Source of the DNA: Diphasiastrum complanatum
Taxonomy: Eukaryota > Streptophyta > Lycopodiopsida > Lycopodiales > Lycopodiaceae
Length of the DNA stretch: 64,000 nt
NCBI GenBank assembly: GCA_029204225.1
Contig: CM055096.1
Span: 44,317,967 to 44,381,966, forward strand
Direction: 5' to 3'
In this document: piece after piece, positions 32,641 through 44,169 of the stretch
Numbering within the stretch: the first letter of the stretch is position 1
How the letters are laid out: the number at the start of each line of letters is the position of its first letter
Program-made: the position numbers and the translations under genes
The notes under the pieces: generated by a model
What the model saw: only the letters and a program-made list of their open reading frames with translations
What the model was told of the DNA's origin: nothing
Databases searched by the model: none

Positions 32641-32650
32641 TCTGATACCA
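32639..32650 (-). promoter_or_regulatory. degenerate copia primer-binding site
   Basis: The plus strand ACTCTGATACCA gives TGGTATCAGAGT on the minus strand, one base from the iMet consensus. Sequence to its right ends ...TTCTCACA on the minus strand, as an LTR should. It implies a minus-strand LTR starting at 32651. Confidence 0.55.
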
Positions 32651-32681
32651 TGTGAGAAGTGAAGATCATCCAAGGGATCCA

Positions 32682-33239
32682 TCACCATAACCACGATAAG
32701 ATTTCTTTGGTAGAAATCGTTTGTCGATTCCACCAATTTACCACTATTCCAATATGCTTCCTCCATGCTTGAAATTGATCTTGGATTTGAAAAGTCCATT
32801 TGCACGATGATAGCTGCATCATAAGAGTAGAAAACTGAGGCTTCCATGCCTCACAATGATCACCAAGATTATAGAGATCAAGATCAAAAGATGAGTAAAA
32901 ATATTGATCATCAAGATTAAGCATACTAGCTTGACTAGTCAATATGCTATGAACTTTATCCAAAATGGATCTAATCTTGATATCAAATGCTAACTTGATC
33001 CTATTGAGGCTAAATACATTCTCAAGGATATAAGTGTCCGCATTGGATGCTTCACTTAATCTCAAGAGAAGTTTACAATATGCCTCATCACATGAAAAAA
33101 CATGATTTTCAATATGTTTGAGCTTGTTCTCATTCTTACTCTTACTATTTCCAAGAGCATACAATTGGTGATACAATATCTTGCTTTCAAAGTGTTTTGG
33201 AAACATATCTAAGTCAAAAATGACAAGAAATATGTCCAT
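32682..33239 (-). CDS. unknown 185-aa protein, next to a copia primer site
   Basis: I do not recognise this protein. It is open for 185 codons on the minus strand and rich in Leu, Ile, Phe and Lys. It has predicted helical stretches (LLLRLSEASNADTYIL, DIKIRSILDKVHSIL) and a Trp-rich C-terminus. No copia or gypsy motif is visible. It ends about 30 bp before the putative LTR end at 32651, so it may lie inside an LTR or be a remnant of a captured gene. Its length in AT-rich DNA without a stop is the only support. Confidence 0.25.
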   Translation of the reverse strand: MDIFLVIFDLDMFPKHFESKILYHQLYALGNSKSKNENKLKHIENHVFSCDEAYCKLLLRLSEASNADTYILENVFSLNRIKLAFDIKIRSILDKVHSILTSQASMLNLDDQYFYSSFDLDLYNLGDHCEAWKPQFSTLMMQLSSCKWTFQIQDQFQAWRKHIGIVVNWWNRQTISTKEILSWLW

Positions 33240-33367
33240 ACAATAGGCATCATCTAGAATCAGAATTGCCTTACTTAAAAAAATTCAATAAAACAAGATT
33301 GTTCATCAACAAATGGAAGAGAAACATAAGTGAAAAAGTTAGAGTGGATACCACCTAAAACTGTTCT

Positions 33368-33829
33368 CTATTTACCATGAAAAAAGTACCACAAGGACTC
33401 GGCCTTGTATCTCGAAGATCCCCTTGAATACATATGTTGAGGAAACTCCTCCTCATACCTCGACCCCATCACAGCTTGACTATCTTTAGTAGAAATCATT
33501 TGTAATGCATCTTGAGATGCAATGATCTCGGCCCCTTCCAAGGTTGAATGTTGATATTCATAAACAATAACATCTTCATTCTCAAACACTTCTGAGATAG
33601 AGAGTACAAAGGCCTTATGGGCCTCTTTGGTGGATAAGCATCCAACCATGATCCATGAATTTGGATCACCTTCCTTCCTTGCTTCCAAGGAAATATATGC
33701 ATAGCAACAACTTTCAAATACACTAAGGTAAACAGCCTAGGCTTATAGTTGAACAAGACTCCATATGGTGTATTTCCTCCAAGAGATCGAATACTCCTCA
33801 AAGCTTTGACATTGAATGACAGTTCTATC
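33368..33829 (-). pseudogene. copia post-integrase linker, copy B, after internal deletion
   Basis: NVKALRS is followed within a few codons by NTPYGVLFNYKPRL. Most of the integrase core, including its second Asp and Glu, is therefore deleted. The next stretch (EARKEGDPNSWIMVGCLSTKEAHKAFVL, read as two pieces) parallels ETRKKEDPSVVKGIFVGYAS of A2 at 6105-6170. Confidence 0.68.
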
Positions 33830-34501
33830 TCAATCATGCACCATAAAACTTGAAGAAACAAGATATAACCAAGTGTCTCTTGTGAAACCATCAATAAAAG
33901 TAGCAAAGCAAGTGGTATCTCTCTTGCTTATAGAGGATGAAAAGTGAACATCAGAGTGTTCCAACTCCAATGGATGTATAGTCTTGATGGAAGACTTCAA
34001 ATATGGCACCTTATGTGATTTTGCTATTGAACAAGCCTCACATGGCTTGATCTCCTTGACCATAGAAAACATAGATTTGAAATTGGAATGATCCAATTTC
34101 CTATGCCATAATTCCTCCTTGGAGATACAAGTCATCAAAGCAACATCACAAGAACTTGCACTTTCATGTAGATCTAACTTGAAAATGCCACCATAATTAG
34201 ATCCATATGCTAGGATCCCATCACCTTTCTTAATAATACAAGTATTCATGTTGAATTCCACTTCAAGTCCATCATCAAGCAACCTTCCCACACTTATCAC
34301 ATTCTTTGTGAGTTTAGGAACAAAAAAAATATTGGAAAGCGATAAATCTTACAAGATACAAGCTTTGAGGGACAACTCCCAATTCCTTTGATAGTACATT
34401 CATGATCAATAGCTGTGTATATTGATTTCTTAAGTCCTTGATAAGGTACAATAGAAACAAAAGAATTCTTGGAACAACACATGCGTGATGAAGCACCACT
34501 A
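33830..34501 (-). pseudogene. pol: copia protease, GAG-pre-integrase and integrase start, copy B
   Basis: The protease site reads WYIDSGASSRMCC near 34500. The expected His after the second Ser is Arg. After a frameshift near 34310 follow MISVGRLLDDG, ELWHRKLDHSNFKS, the zinc Cys pair CEACSIAKSH, HSDVHFSSS and FIDGFTRDTWLYLV. The sequence breaks at SSSFMVHD. Confidence 0.76.
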
Positions 34502-35446
34502 TCAATATACCAAAGATACATCATTGAAGGATGTAGAAGAGAAACTGGACACCATGAGTGATCCTTCTCCTTCACTTGCAAATGGATGTTCTTTGATGAT
34601 GTTGGCTTGATTGTCTTGATTCTTCCTTTTGAAGCAATTAGTGGCATAATGTCCCTTTTTGCCACAAAAGAAACACTTGATCTTTTTCTTCTTGTAGTTG
34701 GAGGTAGAAGGATGAGATGATTCATCTTCTTCTCCATCTTTGTCTTTGTCCATTGCTTTGTCTTTGGTGAAGGCTTGAGAATTGTGATTCTTGCTCCTCC
34801 TTTTGTGCTTGTCATTGACAAAGAGAACTTTGCCAACTTCAATATGTTTGAGCTTGTTAATCCTCAAGAGCTTATACTCTTTTCTAGCTTCTTCAGAGAT
34901 AAGAATTCCTTGAAGAGTCTCCAAGTTTGGTTACTCCTCCTTAATATCAAAGGATTGAACAAAATTTTCATAGTCTTTCTTTCAAGCCACTAAGATTGAC
35001 TTGTACAAGCTCATCTTGGTTGATTGTGACACCAACACAAGCAAGCTCCCTATGAAGACCTTTAACTCTTGATACATAGTTTGAAGCACTCTCATCACTT
35101 CTTTGTGAACTTTGAAAGATCTGATTTCGAAAAGTGAAATTCTAGAGGTATTCTTAGCTTCATAGATTGAATTGAGTGCATCCCAGGCTTCTTTGGCAGT
35201 GTTGCAAGATCCAATTTCTCTTAAGATCTCATTAGAGACATTCATTTTTATGAAATGAAGAGCCATTCTAGCTCTCTTTTTATATTTTTGTACTTCTAAT
35301 TGTGCTTGAGGCTCCACCTCAAGACCAAGTACAATGTCCATTACATCTTGAAGTATAAGAATAGACTCCATTCTAACCTTCCAGATTGCATAATTGGAGG
35401 TGTTTAATCTTTCTAGCCTCTAGCAAATATCCTCCCACAAATGCCA
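34502..35446 (-). pseudogene. gag: copia gag, copy B
   Basis: Frames at 34982-35446 and 34502-34924 together cover Gag: RMESILILQDVMDIVLGLEVE, MALHFIKMNVSNEILREIGS, and a complete CCHC knuckle CFFCGKKGHYATNC near 34640-34680. A deletion near the start codon and a shift near 34950 break the frame. Identity with A1 gag is high by eye. Confidence 0.78.
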
Positions 35447-35559
35447 TTAGATTGTGAAAAATTATAGTAATGAACAAAAAAATAATATTGCTTTCTTTTT
35501 CACTATAGGACTCACAAAGAGGGTGAGCTACCAATTCCTATGTAAAATCTTGCAACAGA

Positions 35560-35860
35560 ACTATCAAACATTAGTCTGAATCAATACACACCGACAATTA
35601 TGTTTTGTGATAATCAAAGTGCCATTGCCTTATCGGCCAACCCTACATTTCACTCTAGGAGTAAGCACATTGAGATCTGATATCACTATGTCAGGAGTAA
35701 GGTTCTCGACAAAGTGGTAAGCTTAATGACATGTTCACTGGCATAAAATGATCACAATATCATATCAAAAGTATTAAGCTTGAAGACCTTCGTAGAATTA
35801 TTGCCCTTAGTGAAATTTCACAAGCATTATGGCTAATAGATAATTTTGAAGTTGAAGGGC
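35560..35860 (+). pseudogene. copia RNase H fragment, plus strand
   Basis: Contains TIMFCDNQSAIALSANP, then FHSRSKHIEI and YHYVRSKVLDK, the terminal RNase H blocks of a copia element, with one in-frame stop (TGA at 35678). No RT precedes it, since copy B adjoins on the left in the opposite direction. Confidence 0.72.
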
Positions 35861-37334
35861 TAGACCACTGAAGGACTCAATGGTATCGTCAAAAAGTTGA
35901 TAGTGAAAGCATTTCTTGGGGAAAGTTCATGTGCAAGCACATAGAAATATTGACTCTCGAAGTCTGGCAAAACTTCAAATGGAAGTTTAGATAAGACTTC
36001 AAATGAAAATTTAGAAGAGCAGGAAGACACCCTATTTGCATAAGAAACTAGTATAAGAGAAGTGAGTGAATGCTACAGTGGAGGGAAGAAGATTAGTTTG
36101 TTGAATAGCACTTTCTGAGTTTTTCTTAGGTGAGGAAGAAAGAGCAATGAAAATCATGAGCTTCCTCAGTTTTGAGTATCAAAAATATTTGTACTCCTTC
36201 AGGAGCACTGGTGCAAGCTAGCTTATCTACATTCCAAGTGATAGTTGCACTTTCTTGCACTTTCGCATGAACCTTGAGAGCTGAATTATCTCCATCATCA
36301 ACGATGAGTCACGGACATCCCTGCCTAGTTACTGAGCTTGACATTTTTCTGATCCCTACTCATTCCTGAGTGCTGACTCACAACCATTCCATGCATGGCT
36401 GAGTTTGTTGGTTGACAATGAGTTGCATATATGCTTGAGGTAGCCGATCCTCAGCTAGTAGCTTGCACTTTCTTGATGCAAATGAATTTCAAGGGGCGCG
36501 TGGCAGAGCCACGGAAATTTAGGTTGCCACGCGTATCTCTGCCACACGAAGTACAATCATGATTGTTGAGGTGGGACTCCGTGTGAAAATGTCATTTCTA
36601 CAATAAAATGTCAATTGTCATGTAAAAAAAAAGTCCATTGTGTGAAATGTCATTCTGAGTGGTGGCTCATGCTAGTCATATAAGCATTGATTTCTAAAAG
36701 TTGTCAAATTCTATTTTGAAATGTCAATTTCAGTCTATCATTACAGCCCTCCATCACTGGTTTTTTAAGGTTGTCACGCCATATTTGTATTCTTTACTTT
36801 CTGAAGGTTGTTAGGCCCTGTTTGTTCTCTACTCATCCTTGAGGCTTTCTATGCTGAAACCATTCCATGTTAAGGAGAGGAGGATAGCTTTTGGAAGAAA
36901 AGAAATTGGTCTCGGGGAATCTCCAAGAGTGAGTTATGCAAGAAGCATTGAAGTGCATACAAGAGGTGCCGAATAAGGCCATTAGAAGCCAATTACAATT
37001 GCAGCTGACTGACTGACTACATAAATAGATGTGACAAGATTTGCAACTCTTTGTCTGTGGATTTCAGTTATCCATTTGTATTTATAGTTGCCAAAAAGAG
37101 CCTCCATCGATACTTGACAAAAAATCCATCGTTGTCCTATGGTTCTATACTTGAGCAATAAGTGATTACCAAAAGAACAAAGCTACTTTGAGAATAAATG
37201 TTGCTCAACACTTCCTAAGAGACACAATTGTTGTCATTTTGCAGCTCATAGAGCTTCAAAGCTCTTATATGTTCTCACAATTTTGAAAAGATTGTAGTCC
37301 ACCAATTTGTGCTTGACACGGAGATGGTGTACAC
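35861..37334. other. no gene seen
   Basis: About 1.5 kb of non-coding DNA. A small inverted repeat, CGCGTGGCAGAG with TGCCACGCG and CTCTGCCACACG, lies at about 36496-36548. No LTR, domain or long open frame is visible. Confidence 0.45.
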
Positions 37335-37520
37335 ACCACTGGCCAGTATGTGCACGACATCCGTCTCGCCACATCAGCATGTTTCAACACATGTTGCACG
37401 ACACGTGTCTAGATTTTTTGTTAGCACACCACCGGCCAGTATGTGCATGACATCTGTCTCTCCACATCAACATGTTTCAACACGTGCTATGCGACACGTG
37501 TCTAAATTTTTTTTCAGCCA
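37335..37520. repeat. 93-bp tandem duplication rich in CACGTG
   Basis: Units beginning ACCACTGGCCAGTATGTGCA at 37335 and ACCACCGGCCAGTATGTGCA at 37428 are nearly identical. Each carries the G-box palindrome CACGTG near its end. Confidence 0.85.
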
Positions 37521-38530
<1,010 letters not shown>

Positions 38531-38576
38531 TGAGTGCAAATTTGAACAGCGATTTGAACAGTGGGGCTTTGCCACC

Positions 38577-39360
38577 ATGGATTCTGAGTGGGTAACCACC
38601 CGTTGGAGACACAATAAAACTTCCAGTGAAGTTCCTACCCCGCCAACTCCCACCATTGCTCCAGCTACTGTTGTACCAACCCCTCCAGCGGATTTTGATG
38701 TGTGGGCGATCATAAGCAGAATGGAAATCCAACTTCAAAAGCACGCGTACAGTATTATCGCTCTACAAGAAAAGGTGAAGATGCTTGAAGATGAAAATGC
38801 AAACCTCAAAGAACAGTTGACAGCCAAGACCTCTCAAATCGATCCTAGTCATGTCAAAGCCCTGGAAGACAAAATCCAAACTTCGACCAAAACTTGGGCA
38901 GACTTGCTCAAGAACTCGGAAGGAAAGAATACGATGGTGGTTTCACAGGCAACTGCGCAAGAACAAAGCAAGAGGGAATATAAAACCCAAAACGTTCGCG
39001 TCCGAGGTTTTTCTCTTAAAACCGACCCCCTTCTTGCAGCCAAGGAACTGTTAGCTTCACTCTCTTACGAGGAACAGGAAGATGTTGTGGAAGCAGCATG
39101 GCGTAGTAAGTTTGATACTTTGGTAATTTTCATTTGTTTCAAATAAACTAATTATCGAGACGAAGTTCTTAAGTGTTGTGGACGTCTTAAAGGTAGCAAC
39201 ATTTTCGTTCATGAAGTCGTGACCGCGCTACAGTGGAAAGAACGTAAGCAACTCATATAGGAAGCGAATTCAAAAGGGAAAAATGTTATATTCCGTGATG
39301 GACGACATTTTTTTGTCACTCCATCCAGAACTGATCACTCAGCACCACCTCTTGCGTGAG
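38577..39360 (+). pseudogene. coiled-coil, ORF1-like protein of a non-LTR element (tentative)
   Basis: The ATG lies in a textbook initiation context (GCCACCATGG). The first 189 codons encode a Pro/Thr-rich segment, a coiled coil (ALQEKVKMLEDENANLKEQL, about residues 60-85) and a basic domain starting NVRVRGFSL. After a TAA at 39144 the same frame continues as YRDEVLKCCGRLKGSNIF, then ERKQLI, a TAG, and GKNVIFRDGRHFFV to about 39355. This layout (coiled coil, then an RNA-binding-like alpha/beta domain with an LKGS...F-x-x-x-V-x-x-L-Q-x-x-E-R-K ending) resembles L1-type ORF1 proteins, which bind element RNA. No endonuclease/RT ORF follows. Assignment is inference from layout, not from a named domain match. 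Confidence 0.45.
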
Positions 39361-39435
39361 AGCCTTTCATTGATGCTTGTTAGAGATTGTTCAGAGTTAG
39401 GTTGAGAGTTAGAGCAATGAAGAGATATTTTTTCT

Positions 39436-39556
39436 CTTCTTAGTTAGTTTGGTTTTAGTTATGTTGTTTTGACGGCATTGCTCCGTCTTGGTAGCATCAA
39501 TTTTGATGTACTTGTTCGTCTTATATGCCTTTTGGCATGGAAAAGACGTTAATAAA

Positions 39557-39650
<94 letters not shown>
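39436..39650 (+). repeat. non-LTR-like 3' end with AATAAA and (CTT)n(CT)n tail
   Basis: The segment TCTTCTTAGTTAGTTTGG through ATGCCTTTTGGCATGG and TTAATAAAACTT ends in about 11 CTT units and then (CT)n. The same unique sequence occurs at 58240-58402 on the opposite strand with its own (CTT)n(CT)n tail. A shared unique 3' end plus simple-repeat tail is typical of target-primed retroposition. Confidence 0.6.
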
Positions 39651-39653
<3 letters not shown>

Positions 39654-40058
39654 TTCTTTGTCTATGTATGTTGCATGAATTTTCTTGGCAAAATTAGCTT
39701 GCCAACGATCTACTATGTGCTTAGATTCAACATATTTATGAGAAGCCATCTGCTAGAGAAATGTATTGAAACATTCGTACTCCCTGTGACTGACATTTTC
39801 CAATGCATTTCCAACGCATTCACAACCCAGTTTTATGGAAAATTCCTAGTCCCATTCATGAAGGCAATGTCCAATTCTACCAATAGCACCTAACACATTT
39901 ATATTGTGCGTAATCTTTACTTTGTGTATATTGTGCCCATTTTTTGGGCTCCTTCAAAATCAAAATATGTCAGTGTTTAAAAAAAAAAAATTGACGCTCA
40001 TTCCAACCTACGCGTCAGGCGCCAGAGCAGCATCCGAGTGGCTAAAAAAAGTCAAATT
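39651..40058. other. no gene seen
   Basis: Non-coding DNA between the microsatellite tail and a foldback structure. Confidence 0.4.
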
Positions 40059-40081
40059 GCTCATTATGCTTTATAATGAGC
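40059..40081. repeat. perfect 9-bp hairpin
   Basis: GCTCATTAT, a GCTTT loop, then ATAATGAGC. Confidence 0.75.
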
Positions 40082-40117
40082 ATGTAGAAATTTTCAAAGT
40101 ATCCAATACGCAGTGGC

Positions 40118-40240
40118 AGGAGGCACATGCCATTCTACCCGGTTCGGCTTTAAAGAAAAATTTAGGCATGGCCCCTCTGGGTCTCACCCAAATTTTTTTG
40201 GAAATTCTTACCCGAGCAGAATGGCATGTGCCCGGCCTCC
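40118..40240. repeat. foldback with 15-bp perfect core, MITE or precursor-like
   Basis: GGCACATGCCATTCT (40122-40136) pairs exactly with AGAATGGCATGTGCC (40218-40232). GGAGG/CCTCC extends the outside, and AAAAATTT/AAATTTTTTT pairs inside, around a loop centred on about 40175. The arm length of 50-55 nt resembles either a small foldback transposon or a plant small-RNA precursor. The sequence cannot separate these. Confidence 0.6.
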
Positions 40241-40965
40241 TTCCATAATACATAAATCACACTTCTATGCAGAACCTGTTAAGCTCTCATAAGTGAGATG
40301 ATTTCACAAAAAGAGCAAGAGGAACATAGATTTGCCTGGTATTCACTTTTGAATTTCATTTCTGAAGTGGCAGTTACTGTGAAAAATGTCAACTAGTTAA
40401 GTTTATCTAAATTGACAATTTTAAGGCTAATGTGAATTTTCAACTTAGATATAGATTATCTTAATGTCAATAAGGATAAGAATAGTGTCCTTACTATTTT
40501 TTTCAAGTAGACATGTTGATAATGTCAAATTTAGACCTACTCTCATTGGTTGAAGTTAGATACATTGCACCTAGTCATGAAAATCTAGGTTTTTGGTAAA
40601 GTACCTAGAAATTATATTTTAGGAAGAAAAAAAATTTGGCAATTCACATTTGCTACTATAAATAGTTGTACCAACGTGGAGAATGTATTCAAGAGTTCTC
40701 TCTATCATTGGAGAACATTAATCTTCAATGTTATTGTCTTCTTCTAGTCCTTCTCGTCTTGTTATCTTGATTTCTAATGTGTAGAATGCTAATTTTCTTG
40801 TTGTACTTGATTCCATGTGTAGATGTTGATTTACTACTGCTTTTGTACGGACAACAAACCAAAGGATCCAAACACAAAAAGTTCTTCATCAAGCAATGGC
40901 CCAATCTTGGAATAATTCCAAGGTTTTTTTTCAAGCCAAATAGATAACTTTTTAGGAGGAGTGCT
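40241..40965. other. no gene seen
   Basis: AT-rich. A TATAAATA box near 40660 and a following TCTCTCTATCATTGGAG segment look LTR-like, but there is no partner copy in the window. Confidence 0.35.
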
Positions 40966-41703
40966 GAAAATCAAAAAGCCATCTATCTTGACTTTTGGGG
41001 TTGATGAAGTTTTACATCATGCATATAGTGTTACAACTTGAAAATGCCAAAAATGGCCTAGTAGAAACTTGTGCCACTACACATGCATAAAGTCTAATTT
41101 GTCATATACAACATGCATGTAGATTTAGATCATGAAATGGCCAAATTTGGGCTAGTGGAAACTCGAGGTACTACACATGCATAATGTCCAAGTTGTCAAA
41201 TGTCGCATGCAAGGCATGCAAAAGTTGTTATGGACACATGCAAGAGATATTGTACATATGTAGTGTAGTAATTATCGCATGTAGAAAGTAGATGAAAGTA
41301 GGTGAATAAACATGCATGCAAAGTAGTAGGTGTCATGTTTTAGGTAGAAACTACTATTAGATGTGGACAAATGAGGTTCATGGGATGCTCTATCTCGAGC
41401 TAGTACCTCTCCTATATATGTAAGTGAGAATCCTCACCATTTTGATGATGAATCAAGCATACATTTTGGATCTTAATTAATATATCTTGAATTGAGATTC
41501 TCTCTCTAACCCAAGACCCAAGTTTGAAGTATTTTTCATACATTCATTGCTTTTGTACTTTTCTCACACATGTGGAATTAATGTTACTTTGATCAATAGC
41601 ATTCTAGATTGTGATCTAGCCTTAGATTCTTGAGGCAAATTGTGAATTTCACTCTCCATGTGGTCTATGTGCTAACACAAAACTTTGGAAAGATCATTCA
41701 CAC
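40966..41703 (+). repeat. LTR, probably solo, partner of 7063-7718
   Basis: Starts TGAAAATCAAAAAGCC, contains a TATATA box (CCTATATATGTAAG, about 41404), and ends near ATTCACAC. It matches 7063-7718 in inverted orientation along its length. No primer-binding site or coding region follows on the plus strand. Confidence 0.65.
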
Positions 41704-41800
41704 TAAATTTGTGATTCTCCACACGTGTGAACATTCTGGTTTTTTGTTATTTGGAAGTCGAATTTCTTCCTTGTCTCCTTCGGGATCTTCTGGTGTCTTC

Positions 41801-42310
41801 CTACAACAACATTGTAACGACTATTGATAGAGTCAGTTCTAGGTGTCTCGTGATGATCATCACCCAACTATTGTATTGACTTGGCAAGCTTGAAAGTAGT
41901 GTCATTACTGCGTCTTGATCGTCTATGACTGATCCAACAGTGGCCATTTGTTGTTGCAGGTTCTGTAGTGGATTACCATTTGTCATCTTGAGAGAGAAGA
42001 ATCTCCTTCTGAGTTGTAGCTTGGAAGCTACATCGTGCACATCTACAGATGTCCCAGACTTCTTTCGAGGTCTGAGCTTTAGACACATGGCCGATTTGTG
42101 TGTTTGAGATGTTGAGAATGATCATAGCGAAAGCTTTGCCATCCTTCAACTTGCATAGGGAGACTGCAGCGTCATCTGTGCTTCGGGTCTTGCCTCTGCT
42201 CCTGTGACAACATCATACAATTCCTTAGCCATTAGCATAGTTTTCATCTTAAATTTCCACATATGGTAGTTGGATCCATCAAGCTTGTCCACTATGGAGC
42301 CGACTTTCCT
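41801..42310 (-). pseudogene. gag: copia gag fragment, minus strand
   Basis: The minus strand reads NYHMWKFKMKTMLMAKELYD and VVTGAEARPEAQ, the N-terminal UBN2-type Gag block. After two shifts come VASKLQLRRRFFSLKM and MTLLSSLPSQYNSWV, the Gag central block. The gene is truncated on the left by the plus-strand LTR region. A primer site and LTR on its right complete a 5' end. Confidence 0.75.
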
Positions 42311-42463
42311 TTGGGAATCCATGTGGAAATTAATCTATGTGATAGTGATAACTATCAATTACTTAAGAAAGAATATCTATTGCTACTTTACATAACAAGA
42401 AAACAATTGTTCTATTGGTTGATAGAACCAGGTTCTGTGGAAGCTTATCAAGCTATAATAATA

Positions 42464-42475
42464 GCTCTGATACCA
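42464..42475 (-). promoter_or_regulatory. copia primer-binding site, tRNA-iMet type
   Basis: GCTCTGATACCA on the plus strand is TGGTATCAGAGC on the minus strand, upstream of the minus-strand gag. Confidence 0.85.
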
Positions 42476-42700
42476 TGTCGGTATCAAATAAAAACATCTG
42501 AGTATGCTCTGAGACCATAAAAACTTCGATCTTAAGATTTAGAATGTTGTTAAATCTGATGTGATGATCTTTAGATAATGCTTTGGGAAGGTAATCTACT
42601 GCCAGGAAAACCATAAAAGATTGTTCAAGTTGGAATGCAACTTACCTTAGAGCAGTTTTGAGCATCAAGTATCAAGATTGTTTTGCTTGAACATATAAGC
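42476..42700 (-). repeat. partial copia LTR
   Basis: It abuts the primer site and on the minus strand ends GATACCGACA. The outer edge is unknown because a gypsy fragment begins near 42708. Confidence 0.5.
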
Positions 42701-42707
42701 ATGTAAA

Positions 42708-44169
42708 AGGGATCCGACATCAATTATTGAGCATACAATACCTTTGACGTTTGATGCAGTTCCAAAAGTCACAAGATTCTACTACTATAATCCGAATGTT
42801 ACTGACCTTATCAAGAAAGAGTTACAAAGATTACTTGAAGCAGATTTTATTTATGAGATTGTGCATACTGAATGGGTTTTGCCAATTGTTGTCGTTCCTA
42901 AGGAGAGTGAGAAGATGAGAATTTGTGTGAATCTCAAAGCCTTGAACAAAGTGATGTGAAAGGATCACTTTATGTTACCCTTTATTGAAAGCATATTGGA
43001 CCGCCTTGCTAGAGCGAAAGCCTACAGATTTTTGGATGGATTTAGTGGTTATACCAAGTTAAAATTGCACCTGCGGATCATCATAAAACAGCTTTTGCAA
43101 TAGAATGTGAAACATATGCTTATAAAATTATGTCGTTTGGACTTTGTAATGCACCTAGTTCATTTCAGAGAGTGATGCAGTTTGCCTTCAAAGACTACTT
43201 GCAGAAATTCCTTGAAATTTAATTGGATGATCTCGGAGTTCATAGTGCCGATACAGACCATTTTGAAAAATGTATTTGAACGTTGCCCCAAGTACCAAAT
43301 CTCCTTAAATCCAGAAAAGTGTCAAATTTGGGTTACTCATGAGTTGTTCTCGGACATGTGATATCAAGACATGACATTGCTCTAGATTATTCCAAAATCA
43401 AAGCCATTGTGGAGCTACCACCACCAGGAACAATTCGAGGAGCTTATATTTTCATGGGTCATGCAAACTATTATCGGATATTCATTTTATTCTTTGCGGA
43501 TTAAGCATGACCTATTTATAAGTTGACCATTGTACCTATTGGATGATTGAGGCTTTGGAAGCATTTGAGAAATTGAAGAAAGCATTAGCTTCTACACCGA
43601 TTCTATGACTTCCAAATTGGAGAATTGAATTATATGTTCATACTAATGCATCAAAATATGCTATTGGCTCAGTTTTGATGCAGCTAGGAGAATATAAGAA
43701 AGACTATCCTATCAGATTTGCTAGTTGACAGCCTGAGAAGAATCACTCTACAACAGAACGAGAAGCGTTGGCCATGGTTTTTTCTGTGAAGAGATTTCAA
43801 CATTATCTAATGGCGACACATTTTGTATTTTGTACCTCCCATCAACCATTGCTTTATTTAGTAAACAAGATGTGTAATACGGGATATATTGCAAGATGGC
43901 TACTACTACTCACTGAATTTGATTTTTGAGTTGTGGTTTGCAAAGGTAAACAACATTATCTTGTCGATCATGTCTCAAGAATCCAAATAGCAATAGTCAA
44001 CACTGAAGTGGATAATGTAATACCACATGTTGCGTTATTTTATGTTGAAGCAGTACTTGAATGGGCAACAGATATTGTTGAATATCTGATGTTAGGCCAA
44101 CCTAACAACTCCTTGACAAAAGTTCAAAAGAAACAATTGATTATTAAGCCAAAATTAGGTTGGACATAG
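42708..44169 (+). pseudogene. pol: Ty3/gypsy RT and RNase H fragment, non-chromovirus type
   Basis: RT motifs in order are NPNVTDLIKKELQRLLEADFIYEI, WVLPIVVVPKESEKMRICVN, LPFIESILDRLA, FLDGFSGYTKL and FGLCNAPSSFQ. At the catalytic box the text is LEI-stop-LDDL, so the residue before LDD is a stop. RNase H follows with YVHTNASKYAIGSVLMQ (Asp-to-Asn at TDAS) and TTEREALAMVFSVKRFQHYL. The DGFSGY and ILDRLA forms differ from Gypsy-1 to -3 and suggest the Athila/Tat side of the family. Stops and shifts are frequent. Integrase is absent after PKLGWT. Confidence 0.72.

Larger units (their letters stand above)
33368..35446 (-). mobile_element. copia element B, inverted relative of A1/A2
   Basis: Minus-strand copy of the A family. 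It carries gag, protease, GAG-pre-integrase, part of integrase and, after an internal deletion, the post-integrase linker. RT and RNase H are absent. Gag starts at ATG 35446 (MAFVGGYLLEA), equivalent to MAPLGGYLLEA of A1. Confidence 0.75.
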
